Positions 11,167-23,881 of a DNA stretch of 64,000 nt are shown piece after piece; the stretch's first letter is position 1, and each line of letters starts with the position of its first letter. Source of the DNA: Colocasia esculenta (taxonomy: Eukaryota; Streptophyta; Magnoliopsida; Alismatales; Araceae); NCBI GenBank assembly GCA_014218235.1, contig CM024760.1, positions 144,227,245 to 144,291,244 on the forward strand, in the 5' to 3' direction. The notes below the pieces were generated by a model, which saw only the letters and a list, made by a program, of their open reading frames with translations, did not search any database and was not told the DNA's origin. A program made the position numbers and the translations under genes.

Positions 11167-12270
11167 CTCAGGAAGGAGGTTGAGAATGGCATTTGGGAAG
11201 GGAGAGTGGAGGGATCTCAGACGAGGAGCAGCGAGATCGTCGGAGACGGATCGGATCTTGAGCCCTGGAGGGGAAAGAGAGGGGTTTGGAGAAGAGGAGG
11301 AGGAAATGAAAGGGGAAATGGTGGGAAATGGTCGTGGGAGGCCTTTAGAATAGGTTTAGAAGGGTTTTAGAAAGGAGGCCCCACACAAAAGACTTGAACC
11401 GGCGTGAGTGTTGGGTGCAAAAATGAATCTGGGTCGCCGGCTGTCGACAGATGACCATCTGTCTGTCGATAGATAACCACTTTTTGGCTGAAACTTGATT
11501 TTTTGCAAGATTTTTCAAAGGGTCAAGTGTTCATTTGGCATTTTAGGGTAAAATAGGTGTATGAACAAGATAAAAATGCATATCCATTATGATGAAGACA
11601 TGACACAATTCTACAATGATTTTGAATTAAAACCGATGAGTTCTTTAATTAGATCATGAAGAACACATTTCACAAAAGCTAGTGAAAATTAAATAACTCT
11701 TTTGATTAAGGCCATTGAAGAAAAACATGCATCTAAATAGAGATGATAGTCAGATGACATTTGAATTAGATGGCCACAAGAACATCTTACCCATAAAAAG
11801 CACATTGGACTTGACAAAAAAAAATTTCCGGAGGCTTCACTCTATTTCTAGTATGATTGTAGGATCTTTAAACAGCGAAGATGGGAAAGAGTGGCAATGA
11901 GGAGCACTTTCACTTTTTCATGTGAAGGTAGACATTTGTGATGCCAATACCCCCAGTTACTCAATGTGAGTGTCCATCAAGCCATTGTGTAGAGATAATG
12001 AAACAACCTTTTGACGCGAAGACCGACATTGGTGATGCCCATGTCCCCGGTTACTTAGTGATTTTCATCATTGCTCTACCTCCATCCCATAAATGAAAGA
12101 TATTTTTTTTTAATTGAAACGTAGAAATAGGTAGCTTTTCTCCCTTTTATTTTGTTTTTACTTTTCGTCAAGTACATGAGATTTCTTTAGGCAAGTGATA
12201 ATGTAGAACATTAAATTCAAGGACCTTCTGATTTTTCAAATCATTTGGATTCATGTTTAATGACAAGGGA
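11167..12270 (-). other. Element C spacer upstream of the third ORF, possible internal promoter
   Basis: No gene seen. The pyrimidine-rich leader (minus strand) before ATG 11166 is preceded by a weak TATA-like TATTCTAAAG (11343-11352) and, 88 nt further upstream, by CTGTCGACAG at 11441-11450 with a degenerate copy near 11462. Two copies of a conserved module (minus-strand GTAACTGGGGG... and GTAACCGGGG...) lie at about 11916-11966 and 12007-12060, matching two copies in element B. Confidence 0.6.
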
Positions 12271-15200
12271 TGTGACGGCCCTCATTATACCGGTACGGTC
12301 ATACCTACCCACGTCGATATAGCGAGAGACCTCACAGTGGGACATTTACCCAACGATACAAACAGCTGAGATACACGCGAATATCAATAACAGAGTAGCG
12401 GAAGTAAAAGAGAACTATCTCCAATCATTCATCATCCACATTAAACATACATACAGTTTACAATTTGCAAAAAGGAACTAAAATTCACATGATTTAATTT
12501 GCTGAAATAGAAATACAAATGTCCACATATTACATTCTTTTCATGATAAGCCTAATACAATGTTCAAGTACATACGACGAAGTACACAATCACAAAGAAG
12601 CTCCAAGTAACTAGTCTCCGCGCTCGGAGTCCGTCTCCACCGTCTCCTCCAACGGTGTCGTGTCACCAACTACACCTGTACGCCGAAGCAAGGAGTGAGT
12701 CCAGGGACTCAGCAAGTAACACTACGCATGATATACACGTACAAGTCCTAGTGGTTTCTACATGCACATACAATTAGCAACACATAGCATGCTAGTCCAT
12801 TTAAGTTTTCAACCTATCATGACGGTTCTACAATTTTATACATAACGCATGCTTTCAGATTTCAAAAATATAACATTCACCTACCACATGGTCTCTAATC
12901 CATTCACTTATGAACTTTAACCTTATAAAGAACCAAACGTGAGAGTTATCAACATGGACAATTTACACACATGAACGGGGAACATAGTTAGCATGGATTC
13001 CACATGTTCTTAAGTACATACATAACTTTTTAACATGCTTTAGGTTGCTGATTTCACATGGTTCAAAGACTATAAACCTACACATGGAAGCTACAATGTG
13101 GCTTAGAACATAACATATGAACAATCAATCACGCCATCTTGCACACATATTCATTTGTTGTCCCTATCATGGGTTCTAAACACTTTGCACACATAAACAC
13201 AAGAAGGATAACATGCATTTTCTGAATTCACATGGTTTCAGATTTAGCCTCACATGGTTTCAATAACACATTGCACATCTAGATTTTCACATTTTCCTTT
13301 TTCACAATTTCCTCTTTTCACATGGTTACACTTTACACATACACATTCACATGTCACTTACACATTTACACATGGTCACATACACTTTACACATTACACT
13401 TTACACATATTTTAGTGCCGTGACACATAGTCCAAACCACCAAAGAAGGACACATTCACATCACATAACACATAGGCACCATCTAGGCAATGCAATGGTG
13501 ACTCTTGGACTGCACAGACCGGGAGAACAAGTCTCCACCCTAACCAGTGGTACTTGTCCACCTCCAGGATTTCCCCCTAATGCCCTTAGGGTCACTTAAC
13601 ACAATGAACTTTCTCAGGGGGACTTTTCCCTGATACAGCTCCACTGCCTTCTCGGAAGCAGTATCACATTGGCACAGTTTACACTTTTACACATTTAACC
13701 TTTTACACATGGTTTTACACTTGGCACTCTTCATTTCATTCACACTTTCTTACTCACATGAACACCTCTGTTTTCCTAACATGGTACTACAGAGTTTTCA
13801 AGTTTCAACATGTAGTAAACACACCAATCATGCTGGTTTAAACAAAATAAAATCACATTACTATCATATATACGAATTATTCACAATCCACATGAAAACA
13901 CATAACTTTTTATTTACTGTTCCAAATAACCTGAAATTTTAACCACATGATGTTTTCAGGTTCAAAATCATACCCTCAATTTTTCAGATTTTTTTCTGAG
14001 CTAAATAGGATTTACAGAAAATCAAACACCTAATTAGCATATTATTCACAACTTATACTAACATGGGTCTAACACATTTGAAATTTACCCACTTACTATT
14101 TTGCACAGAAAACACAAATGCATGATTTCAGAATACAACATCATCCTAATTCATACATCTATAAATCCGTTACCACAACCATTTCTTTCATGCTTTCATT
14201 TTACCGAATCGAACTTTCTAGCAATTCCACAAGTATGCATGAATTACAAAAATTCAGAACATACATACATGTCCCACAATATTTCATGAATAGACTAAAA
14301 ACAAGACATTTAACTAATCCTAATCATGGAACATTAATTTGCAAGAATTATCTACAAGTTATGCCCACAAGTTTAAAGACACCAATCTTCCATATTCACC
14401 AACACACCACATTCATTCACAACCACAATGCACAAAATACATAGCTTATAGGAATACCATATATCCTCATCACAGAAATCATAACGAAATTAACGTATAA
14501 GAGGGACAGAACAGCTCACTGTTCTGTCCTGAAGAACTAGACGGCGGTCTCTGGCCGCTGACTCAGAGTCAGCGGCAGGGTCGATGGACGCCAAGATCAT
14601 CACAGGCATCCAGGGACCTTGCCGTTTACTCAGGTCTGTGCAGAAACACAGACCCGAGCTCTGAAAATTGGGTGAAATGGAGGGTCTAGGACTCGAGGGA
14701 AATTCCATAAAAATTATAAAAAACCTCCTAGACTCATACGGGGATACCGTAGATAGGTCACTTGCCTTTCAAAAATTCTTCTAAGGGATTTAGAGGCTTG
14801 GTGAAGACCTCCTTGGGCAGTCCCAAGAAGTTGCAGAAGCACCTCCAAGATCGCCTTCCTCCGGGCTTCTGGTTGATCTCCACGCCGAGGGGATGATGGG
14901 GAAGCCTTCCCCTTTGCTTCAGCTCCCTCCTTGATGCAGAAGATCTCCAAAACCAGCTTCAAAGGGTCGGATTTTAGGGGTTCAAACTGGGGTTTTTCTC
15001 ACAGAGCTCTAGGGTTTTTCTTTCTCACCTCTCTCCTCTTGCAAGGGTGAAGGGGAAGAATGGGGTGAGCCAATTCGGGTTCAGACCTAAAGAGGGTCTT
15101 TCCCCCACTCACTAGGGTGATGGGACAACCTCAGAGCCGTTGGGGAACATCCCCCAATGGTTGCCATACCTTGTTTCAGAAGATAGCAGCTCTGCTGCGC

Positions 15201-15553
15201 ATGCAGGCCAGAGAAGTTGACGTCCATATCGCTGGACGCCGGAATTAGGGTTGGCGTCCAGGGCTGGACGCTAACACCACCTCAACGGCCTGGGGATTGA
15301 CGCCAATAGGGCCTTCGGCCAGAACCCTAATTTATGTAGAAAACCATGCATACCAAGCTTCTATACATGCAATATGTACATGGTACTATATTCACACTAT
15401 CATCATGCAATACATACATTATTTACGTTTAATATAAACACATGTACACGTATTTATACTATTTTAATATCCACATAAAATACGTACATACATACTCAAC
15501 ACAATATACACACATAAATACGAAAAATACGACGGAAATTCGAGGGTCTTACA
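12271..15553 (-). mobile_element. E1: solo LTR (3283 bp) of an unrelated retrotransposon family
   Basis: On the plus strand it begins TGTGACGGCCC and ends GGGTCTTACA, with TSD AGGGA at 12266-12270 and 15554-15558. There are no PBS, gag or pol motifs inside, and short ORFs do not look coding. About 99.4% identical by hand count to the inverted copy E2. I infer minus orientation because E2's plus strand carries a telobox leader. Its 3.3 kb length suits a Ty3-type family such as Tekay, but this is not proven. It probably arose by LTR-LTR recombination. Confidence 0.85.
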
Positions 15554-15562
15554 AGGGAGTTA

Positions 15563-17308
15563 TGAAGGATCGAAATGAATGTGTGGAAAAGATCTAAAAG
15601 GGGGGGGATGAATAGATCTTAGCCACTTTTGCGGAAGCTTAAGTAATTTGAAAACTATTTAGAATCAGAGGCAATGTTATCAGTGAAAAACTACATATCT
15701 GATTAGATTTGAGTGAGTTGAAAAACTTAGATGTGAAGCAAGTTGATTAAGTGAATTAAAACGGATCCTATGCAAGCATATAGCGGATGAATCAATCAAA
15801 CCACAGAAGACAAATGCACAAGGATTTTTTAGGTGGTTCGGAAATCACCCAAGTGATTCCTACATCCACCCCTCACAACCCGTGAGGCTTCACTAACACA
15901 ACTGGGCTACACACCCAAAGGAGCCTAACAACTCCAACACTTCAGAGCATACAACTCACACAACCTCTAGAGCAAGACTACTCTAGAAACACAGAGCAAG
16001 ACTGCTCAAACCAACCCTGAGCTTGACAACTCAAACTGAGCTCGATGGCTCACAAAAAACTGAGCACAATGCTCACACTAAAACTTGCTAGACACCAACT
16101 TAAGACTAAGATCCTCTAGCAACAGATCTAGTCGAAATTTGAGAACTCTAAAGAGATTTATGCAGAAGTACTTGCATAATCTCAAGAGATATCTCAGAAG
16201 AACAGAAGAAAAGATAAATTGTATTAAAAGGCTTCGTTCTTCAGTGTACTCCCTTGTAGAAGCTTGAATTGGGAAGGAACTTGTGAAGCTTGAAGTCCAA
16301 GTCGATGCTCTGCAATCTGAGAAGTTGGATCTTCCTCGAATTCTTCACCAAAGAAGTCTTCTACAGGATCTGCCTCCTTGGAATGCTTCAGAGGAGTCTT
16401 CAGGAATCAAATTCCAATTCCCACACCTTGAATTGGTGGAAATTGGTCTTCTGGAAGCACTTGGAGAGCAGAGGAAGGAGACACGAGCTCTTACTGGCCG
16501 CCAAGAGCTTTTTGGAGGCTCTAAGAGAGTTGGGTCTCTTGTCTCTTGTGAAGGATGGCCAAAAAGACCTTTTATATCCTTAGGATTCCAAAGATACCCT
16601 TTTGGGGTACAAGGGCACGCGTTCCTAGGAAGATTCTGATCGCCCTAGAAGGACACGTGGCAGCCATCAACTTTAGGATGAAAAGTTTCCGTAGTGTGTC
16701 GACCTGCCCTGGTGGTAGTGTCGACACACTGTCCAGAATATGTAAGAAGCTGTTCTGGGAAGAAGGTCCCGTGTCGACCTGCTCTTGAGTGTGTCGACCT
16801 GCTGTCCCAAATCTGCAAACTGGCTGTTCTGGGAACTGGGTCTAGTGTCGACCTGCTCTGAGAGTGTGTCGACCTGCTGTCCCAATTCTTCAAACTGGCT
16901 GTTCTGGGAACGGGATCTAGTGTCGACCTGCTCTGAGAGTGTGTCGACCTGGGTAGGCTTGATTTCTGAAAAACTGCCACTCGTGTCGACACACTCTTGA
17001 CATGTGTCGACACAGTCTCAACATTTTTACACATTTTGCCTTTGAATCTGTGTTGATGTGTCGACACCATTGATGGGTGTGTCGACTCATCTTTTGCATA
17101 AAAATATTTGTACCTGAAAAATAAACACATATATCATTAGTTAAATGATTTATCATGACCATAAATGATAAATGTGGTTTGAAAAATACTTTTTGAACAT
17201 GAATTTCAGGTATGATGTTTTTGACATGTTTCAATTAAATTGCTTTAAGAACACTCTTGTCATCATCAAAATAGGAGGGAAATGATATGAATTGCATTCA
17301 ACCCAACA
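15563..17308 (-). repeat. Element D 3' LTR
   Basis: 1746 bp; minus strand TGTTGGG...CCTTCA. More than ten GTGTCGAC motifs lie at about 16695-17090. The TATA box (minus TATAAAA) is at 16570-16576, 121 nt from the nearest motif at 16698. A G-run at about 15600 (C-tract in sense) marks U5. Confidence 0.94.
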
Positions 17309-17724
17309 ATCTCCCCCTTTTTGATGATGGCAACATTAAATCCATATTTCAATGTGGTTTTGATGAAGTGTGATTTTAAGCAATTTTTGATTGTTTAAAT
17401 TTTTGTTTTCCTTTTTGTTCATACTTGTCAAGGACCGTTTGATATTTTTCAGTAACAATTGATGGTGTGTTTGTGAGATACAGTGTTACTTGAAATTAGA
17501 AATTTTGTACATAGAAGTCAAGCAACTTGATAAGTAATCATTCAATCACATTCACAAAAGGATTTTCAATCACATTAAATACACAATTGAGAGAATCATT
17601 CAAGCCAAGCAACACTTTCATTTCATTCAACAAGAGAACCATTACAAACATTCCAAAAGATTACAAACATTTGTTCTATCTTACTTTCTTCTCCCCCTTT
17701 GACATCATCAAAAGAGAAATTACA
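17309..17724 (-). other. Element D polypurine tract and 3' non-coding region
   Basis: Minus-strand AAAAAGGGGGAGAT abuts the LTR (about 17309-17322). A second PPT-like AAAGGGGGAGAAG lies at about 17687-17700, just after the third ORF. The stretch between is AT-rich without a gene. Confidence 0.8.
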
Positions 17725-19746
17725 TTAAGTAGAAGATGGAGGAGGAGGAGGAATGGGAAGAAGAATGGTCTCTATGTCAGATAGTCTTTTCTCCATGAAG
17801 TTCAAGCTAGTCTTGATTTGATCTTGAATGGTTATCATTTTTGTGCTCAAAAAGTGTTCCATTCGATCTGAATTTTCTAGCAAGGTGGCTTGAAGTCTGG
17901 TTAGATCAGCTGCACTGTGTTGTGAGGAAGATGATGAGCCAGCTGACCAACCAGGTCTCTACATTATCTTGAACTCCTTGGTCAAATCTGTAATCTGCCT
18001 GTCAATGTGCTCATTGAAGTTCCTCATACTTTCCAAATCATCCACAAAATGAGCAAATGACAATCTGGTGCTGGAAATCTCATGCAATGTTTGCTTGGTG
18101 TTGAAGACATATGCTTGGGAATTTGCCAAAATTCCCTGAAGTACAACTTCTAGCTTTTGTTGGTGCTCTTTCAGCTCAAGATAGGAATCTCCCAGAGTGC
18201 CTATAAGTCTGTTGAATCTCTGAGCTGCATAATCTGAAGCTGCCTTCTGCTCAATAAATTTAGCTGACACTGTGTTCTCTAGGCTTTGAACTCTCAATTC
18301 AAATTGGTCTGACATTGTTTGAATGGTGGAGTTCAATGTATCAAATTTAGCATTGAGGAAAGAGAACAATTCTGGTGGAATTGAGGACCCACCAGAAGAA
18401 GTGGATGATTGGAATGTAGAGGAGAAATGTGAAGGTTCAAAAGTATGTGGCAAGGAAGAGGAAGGATCAGCTTGAGGTGGAATAGGGGTTTCAAGCTGAA
18501 TGCCACCTTCATGAGTGATATGAGGCTGGTCCTCATCCATTAGAGGCTAATCCTCTGGCAGGTGAACTTGTTCCTCTTGAACTTGAGGCTGACCCTCCTG
18601 ATCTTGGTTTCCTTGAGCTGGAGGCTGGTCCTCTTGTGCTTGGGGCTGATCCCCTTGAACCTGAGGCTGGTCCTCCTGAGCTTGAGGGGCCTCAACCACA
18701 ATTGGCCCTCTTCTAATTTGATTTCCCTCCAATCTAAATCCCATAAACTTCTGGATATTCTTAAAAGTATAGATGTTTGACTTGGGAATAGATTGGGACT
18801 TCTCATTTTCCAAGGGCACACCAAAGTGCTGGAACACTGAGGTCAGATGTGCTCCATAAGGAAGAGATCTCTTTAGGTCTGTTCTTGTAGTTTCAGAGAT
18901 GATTTGATAGAGAATCACATGAAGGTTGATCTTGATGTCTTTGACCATGCAATAGAGGATGAACCTCTGGATGTCTGTCAACCTATCCCTTCCACCACCT
19001 TGAGGGGTAACTATGGTGGTCAAAATGTGGTGGATGACCCTTAACACAGGTGGAAATGTATTGGCATTGAACCTGGTTACATAGGTCTATTTGGGATCTG
19101 ATGCATCTGCAGGAAGGCCTGTCAAGATAGAATAGGCTTCATGTAAATCAAATTCAAACTCATGGTAGTCAGCCCCCTCATCTGGCACTTTGAAAATGGA
19201 AGCAGCTATTTCAGTTGGCATATCTATGGCTATTCCCTTGACCTTTGATTCAAACCCTTCATCTGTGCATTTGAGGTTCTTGTAAAATTCCCTAACTAGT
19301 CTTGGATAACAGACTTGAAACTCAGAAATGAAAGGCAACCAAGACTGAAAGGAAAAATAAGTCTGTATTTCTGGAAAAGAGTCTGCTAGTTGAATATCTG
19401 AGAGGTCTAGAATTCTGGGCTTCAAAATTAGTTTTGCTGCACTGACTGACTCTGAGGGAATATCCTCTTGAGACTCAGAAGAGGAGGAAGAGGATTCCTC
19501 AGGGTTCTCAGAAGAATCTCCCGGACTATCTGTTCTAGGGTTTGGAGGATTACTACCTCTGCCTGAAGATGAGGCCCGACCTCTCTTTGCTGCTCTTTGA
19601 GGTGCAGAAGAAGATCCTGGTTGCTCGGCAGGATCGTTTCTTCTTTTGGTTCTTCTTTCCAACTGTTCAACTGGAACCTCTGCCGGAACTGGCCTTGAAG
19701 AGGCCGTAGATCTTGCGCCACGGCGGGGACCCAACTTCCGGACCAT
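17725..19746 (-). pseudogene. Element D third ORF (env-like position), three TAG stops
   Basis: ATG at 19746 (MVRKLGPRRGARS, basic, then Ser/Glu-rich). A single frame runs to TAA 17725-17727, about 673 codons, broken by TAG at 19087, 18547 and 17959. It holds the third-ORF core (NANTFPPVLRVIHHILTT, SLPYGAHLTSVFQHFG), then a degenerate Gln/Pro/Asp-rich repeat (QPQAQED units, about 18560-18700), a Ser/Pro-rich stretch, and a C-terminal half rich in helices, probably coiled coil. It is longer than in B and C. No membrane segment is evident. All three stops are TAG, consistent with CAG-to-TAG decay. Function unknown. Confidence 0.85.
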
Positions 19747-20594
19747 GGTGCAAGAGGAGTGGAATTTGGAGAGGAAATGGAAGAATGGAGAGATGATGGA
19801 AGGAGGATGAGAGCTAGAGAGAAATGGGAAGTGTTCTTGCCGGAAACAATGAGATTTTGGCCGTCGGGTCGACCTGATTCCTAAAAGGGGTGCAGTGGTA
19901 TACTGCCCCGCAGGAACAAGAGGGCTTATCATGAACCCGAAAGGTTTGAAAAGGGTCTGGCAAGAAAACAGTGTCGACACGTGAAGAAGGTGGTGTCGAC
20001 CTGACTGGGGTTGTGTGTCGACACGTGAGAGGATGGTGTTGACACAGCCTTTGAGAGAAATTTGAATCTTTGAGAGGAAATTTTTGAGAAATTTGGGGAC
20101 ATCTTTATAATGATAAATAATGAGAGGAATTATCATTTCAAGGATTTTTAAGAGGCTTAAAAATTCATTTGTTATATTTTGCAAAAATTCATCACAGTTC
20201 AAGTGTTTCAAACAATTTCCAACAGGATATTAGCATTCCAAGACTTGAATCAACAAAATGATAAATTGAGGGATATAATGTATCTAACAATCAACCAAAA
20301 ACTACCATGTTTCTCAATTTTCAAGAATTAAAGATGTCATCTAGACCAAATACAGTTGTGTTGAAAGTAAAACACAAACTTAAAGAACAACTTGATGAAG
20401 GAAGAAGATGATTCTTTCTAAACAAATCTCCAATAATTTTCATATTTTTGTTCTTTTAACAAACTATCAAATGATATAAATCTCTTTCACTCAAGTACTA
20501 GTGCTTTTTACACACCATAGTCCCTGGATACTTAAGATTTAGTCATTGTCAAGTCTCAAAGAGGTAAATGATGACCTTTTGACATGAAAATATA
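19747..20594 (-). other. Element D spacer upstream of the third ORF
   Basis: No gene seen. GTCGAC motifs occur at 19868, about 19973, 20003 and 20018. A degenerate copy of the GTAAC-type module lies at about 20514-20540 and part of a second at 20571-20590, where E2 is inserted (TSD ATATA). Confidence 0.65.
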
Positions 20595-23500
20595 TGTAAG
20601 ACCCTCGAATTTCCGTCGTATTTTTCGTATTTATGTGTGTATATTGTGTTGAGTATGTATGTACGTATTTTACGTGGATATTAAAATAGTATAAATACGT
20701 GTACATGTGTTTATATTAAACGTAAATAATGTATGTATTGCATGATGATAGTGTGAATATAGTACCATGTACATATTGCATGTATAGAAGCTTGGTATGC
20801 ATGGTTTTATGCATAAATTAGGGTTCTGGCCGAAGGCCCTATTGGCGTCAATCCCCAGGCCGTTGAGGTGGTGTTAGCGTCCAGCCCTGGACGCCAACCC
20901 TAATTCCAGCGTCCAGCGATATGGACGTCAACTTCTCTGGCCTGCATGCGCAGCAGAGCTGCTATCTTCTGAAACAAGGTATGACAACCATTGGGGGATG
21001 TTCCCCAACGGCTCTGAGGGTGTCCCATCACCCTAGTGAGTGGGGGAAAGACCCTCTTTAGGTCTGAACCCGAATTGGCTCACCCCATTCTTCCCCTTCA
21101 CCCTTGCAAGAGGAGAGAGGTGAGAAAGAAAAACCCTAGAGCTCTGTGAGAAAAACCCCAGTTTGAACCCCTAAAATCCGACCCTTTGAAGCTGGTTTTG
21201 GAGATCTTCTGCATCAAGGAGGGAGCTGAAGCAAAGGGGAAGGCTTCCCCATCATCCCCTCGGCGTGGAGATCAACCAGAAGCCCGGAGGAAGGCGATCT
21301 TGGAGGTGCTTCTGCAACTTCTTAGGACTGCCCAAGGAGGTCTTCACCAAGCCTCTAAATCCCTTAGAAGAATTTTTGAAAGGCAAGTGACCTATCTACG
21401 GTATCCCCGTATGAGTCTAGGAGGTTTTTTATAATTTTTATGGAATTTCCCTCGAGTCCTAGACCCTCCATTTCACCCAATTTTCAGAGCTCGGGTCTGT
21501 GTTTCTGCACAGACCTGAGTAAACGGCAAGGTCCCTGGACGCCTGTGATGATCTTGGCGTCCATCGACCCTGCCGCTGACTCTGAGTCAGCGGCCAGAGA
21601 CCGCCGTCTAGTTCTTCAGGACAGAACAGTGAGCTGTTCTGTCCCTCTTATACGTTAATTTCGTTATGATTTCCGTGATGAGGATATATGGTATTCCTAT
21701 AAGCTATGTATTTTGTGCATTGTGGTTGTGAATGAATGTGGTGTGTTGGTGAATATGGAAGATTGGTGTCTTTAAACTTGTGGGCATAACTTGTAGATAA
21801 TTCTTGCAAATTAATGTTCCATGATTAGGATTAGTTAATGTCTTGTTTTCAGTCTATTCATGAAATATTGTGGGACATGTATGTATGTTCTGAATTTTTG
21901 TAATTCATGCATACTTGTGGAATTGCTAGAAAGTTCGATTCGGTAAAATGAAAGCATGAAAGAAATGGTTGTGGTAACGGATTTATAGATGTATGAATTA
22001 GGATGATGTTGTATTCTGAAATCATGCATTTGTGTTTTCTGTGCAAAATAGTAAGTGGGTAAATTTCAAATGTGTTAGACCCATGTTAGTATAAGTTGTG
22101 AATAATATGCTAATTAGGTGTTTGATTTTCTGTAAATCCTACTTAGCTCAGAAAAAAATCTGAAAAATTGAGGGTATGATTTTGAACCTGAAAACATCAT
22201 GTGGTTAAAATTTCAGGTTATTTGGAACAGTAAATAAAAAGTTATGTGTTTTCATGTGGATTGTGAATAATTCGTATATATGATAGTAATGTGATTTTAT
22301 TTTGTTTAAACCAGCATGATTGGTGTGTTTACTACATGTTGAAACTTGAAAACTCTGTAGTACCATGTTAGGAAAACAGAGGTGTTCATGTGAGTAAGAA
22401 AGTGTGAATGAAATGAAGAGTGCCAAGTGTAAAACCATGTGTAAAAGGTTAAATGTGTAAAAGTGTAAACTGTGCCAATGTGATACTGCTTCCGAGAAGG
22501 CAGTGGAGCTGTATCAGGGAAAAGTCCCCCTGAGAAAGTTCATTGTGTTAAGTGACCCTAAGGGCATTAGGGGGAAATCCTGGAGGTGGACAAGTACCAC
22601 TGGTTAGGGTGGAGACTTGTTCTCCCGGTCTGCGCAGTCCAAGAGTCACCATTGCATTGCCTAGATGGTGCATATGTGTTATGTGATGTGAATGTGTCCT
22701 TCTTTGGTGGTTTGGACTATGTGTCACGGCACTAAAATATGTGTAAAGTGTAATGTGTAAAGTGTATGTGACCATGTGTAAATGTGTAAGTGACATGTGA
22801 ATGTGTATGTGTAAAGTGTAACCATGTGAAAAGAGGAAATTGTGAAAAAGGAAAATGTGAAAATCTAGATGTGCAATGTGTTATTGAAACCATGTGAGGC
22901 TAAATCTGAAACCATGTGAATTCAGAAAATGCATGTTATCCTTCTTGTGTTTATGTGTGCAAAGTGTTTAGAACCCATGATAGGGACAACAAATGAATAT
23001 GTGTGCAAGATGGCGTGATTGATTGTTCATATGTTATGTTCTAAGCCACATTGTAGCTTCCATGTGTAGGTTTATAGTCTTTGAACCATGTGAAATCAGC
23101 AACCTAAAGCATGTTAAAAAGTTATGTATGTACTTAAGAACATGTGGAATCCATGCTAACTATGTTCCCCGTTCATGTGTGTAAATTGTCCATGTTGATA
23201 ACTCTCACGTTTGGTTCTTTATAAGGTTAAAGTTCATAAGTGAATGGATTAGAGACCATGTGGTAGGTGAATGTTATATTTTTGAAATCTGAAAGCATGC
23301 GTTATGTATAAAATTGTAGAACCGTCATGATAGGTTGAAAACTTAAATGGACTAGCATGCTATGTGTTGCTAATTGTATGTGCATGTAGAAACCACTAGG
23401 ACTTGTACGTGTATATCATGCATAGTGTTACTTGCTGAGTCCATGGACTCACTCCTTGCTTCGGCGTACAGGTGTAGTTGGTGACACGACACCGTTGGAG

Positions 23501-23876
23501 GAGACGGTGGAGACGGACTCCGAGCGCAGAGACTAGTTACTTGGAGCTTCTTTGTGATTGTGTACTTCGTCGTATGTACTTGAACATTGTATTAGGCTTA
23601 TCATGAAAAGAATGTAATATGTGGACATTTGTATTTCTATTTCAGCAAATTAAATCATGTGAATTTTAGTTCCTTTTTGCAAATTGTAAACTGTATGTAT
23701 GTTTAATGTGGATGATGAATGATTGGAGATAGTTCTCTTTTACTTCCGCTACTCTGTTATTGATATTCGCGTGTATCTCAGCTGTTTGTATCGTTGGGTA
23801 AATGTCTCACTGTGAGGACTCTCGCTATATCGACGTGGGTCGGTATGACCGTACCGGTATAATGAGGGCCGTCACA
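20595..23876 (+). mobile_element. E2: solo LTR (3282 bp), inverted relative to E1
   Basis: Begins TGTAAGACCCTCG and ends CCGTCACA; TSD ATATA at 20590-20594 and 23877-23881. On this strand a telobox leader (AAACCCTA, 21131-21138) follows a run of inverted GGCGTCCA/TGGACGCC motifs (for example 20877-20894 and 21536-21563), suggesting the sense direction. No coding motifs. Together with E1 it forms a 3.28 kb inverted repeat with a 5 kb spacer. Confidence 0.85.
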
Positions 23877-23881
23877 ATATA

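Noticed and set aside
13351..14444. ORFs within solo LTR E1 (and mirrored in E2)
   Set aside because: No start context, domain or conservation in E3; composition follows the ACACAT-rich LTR.
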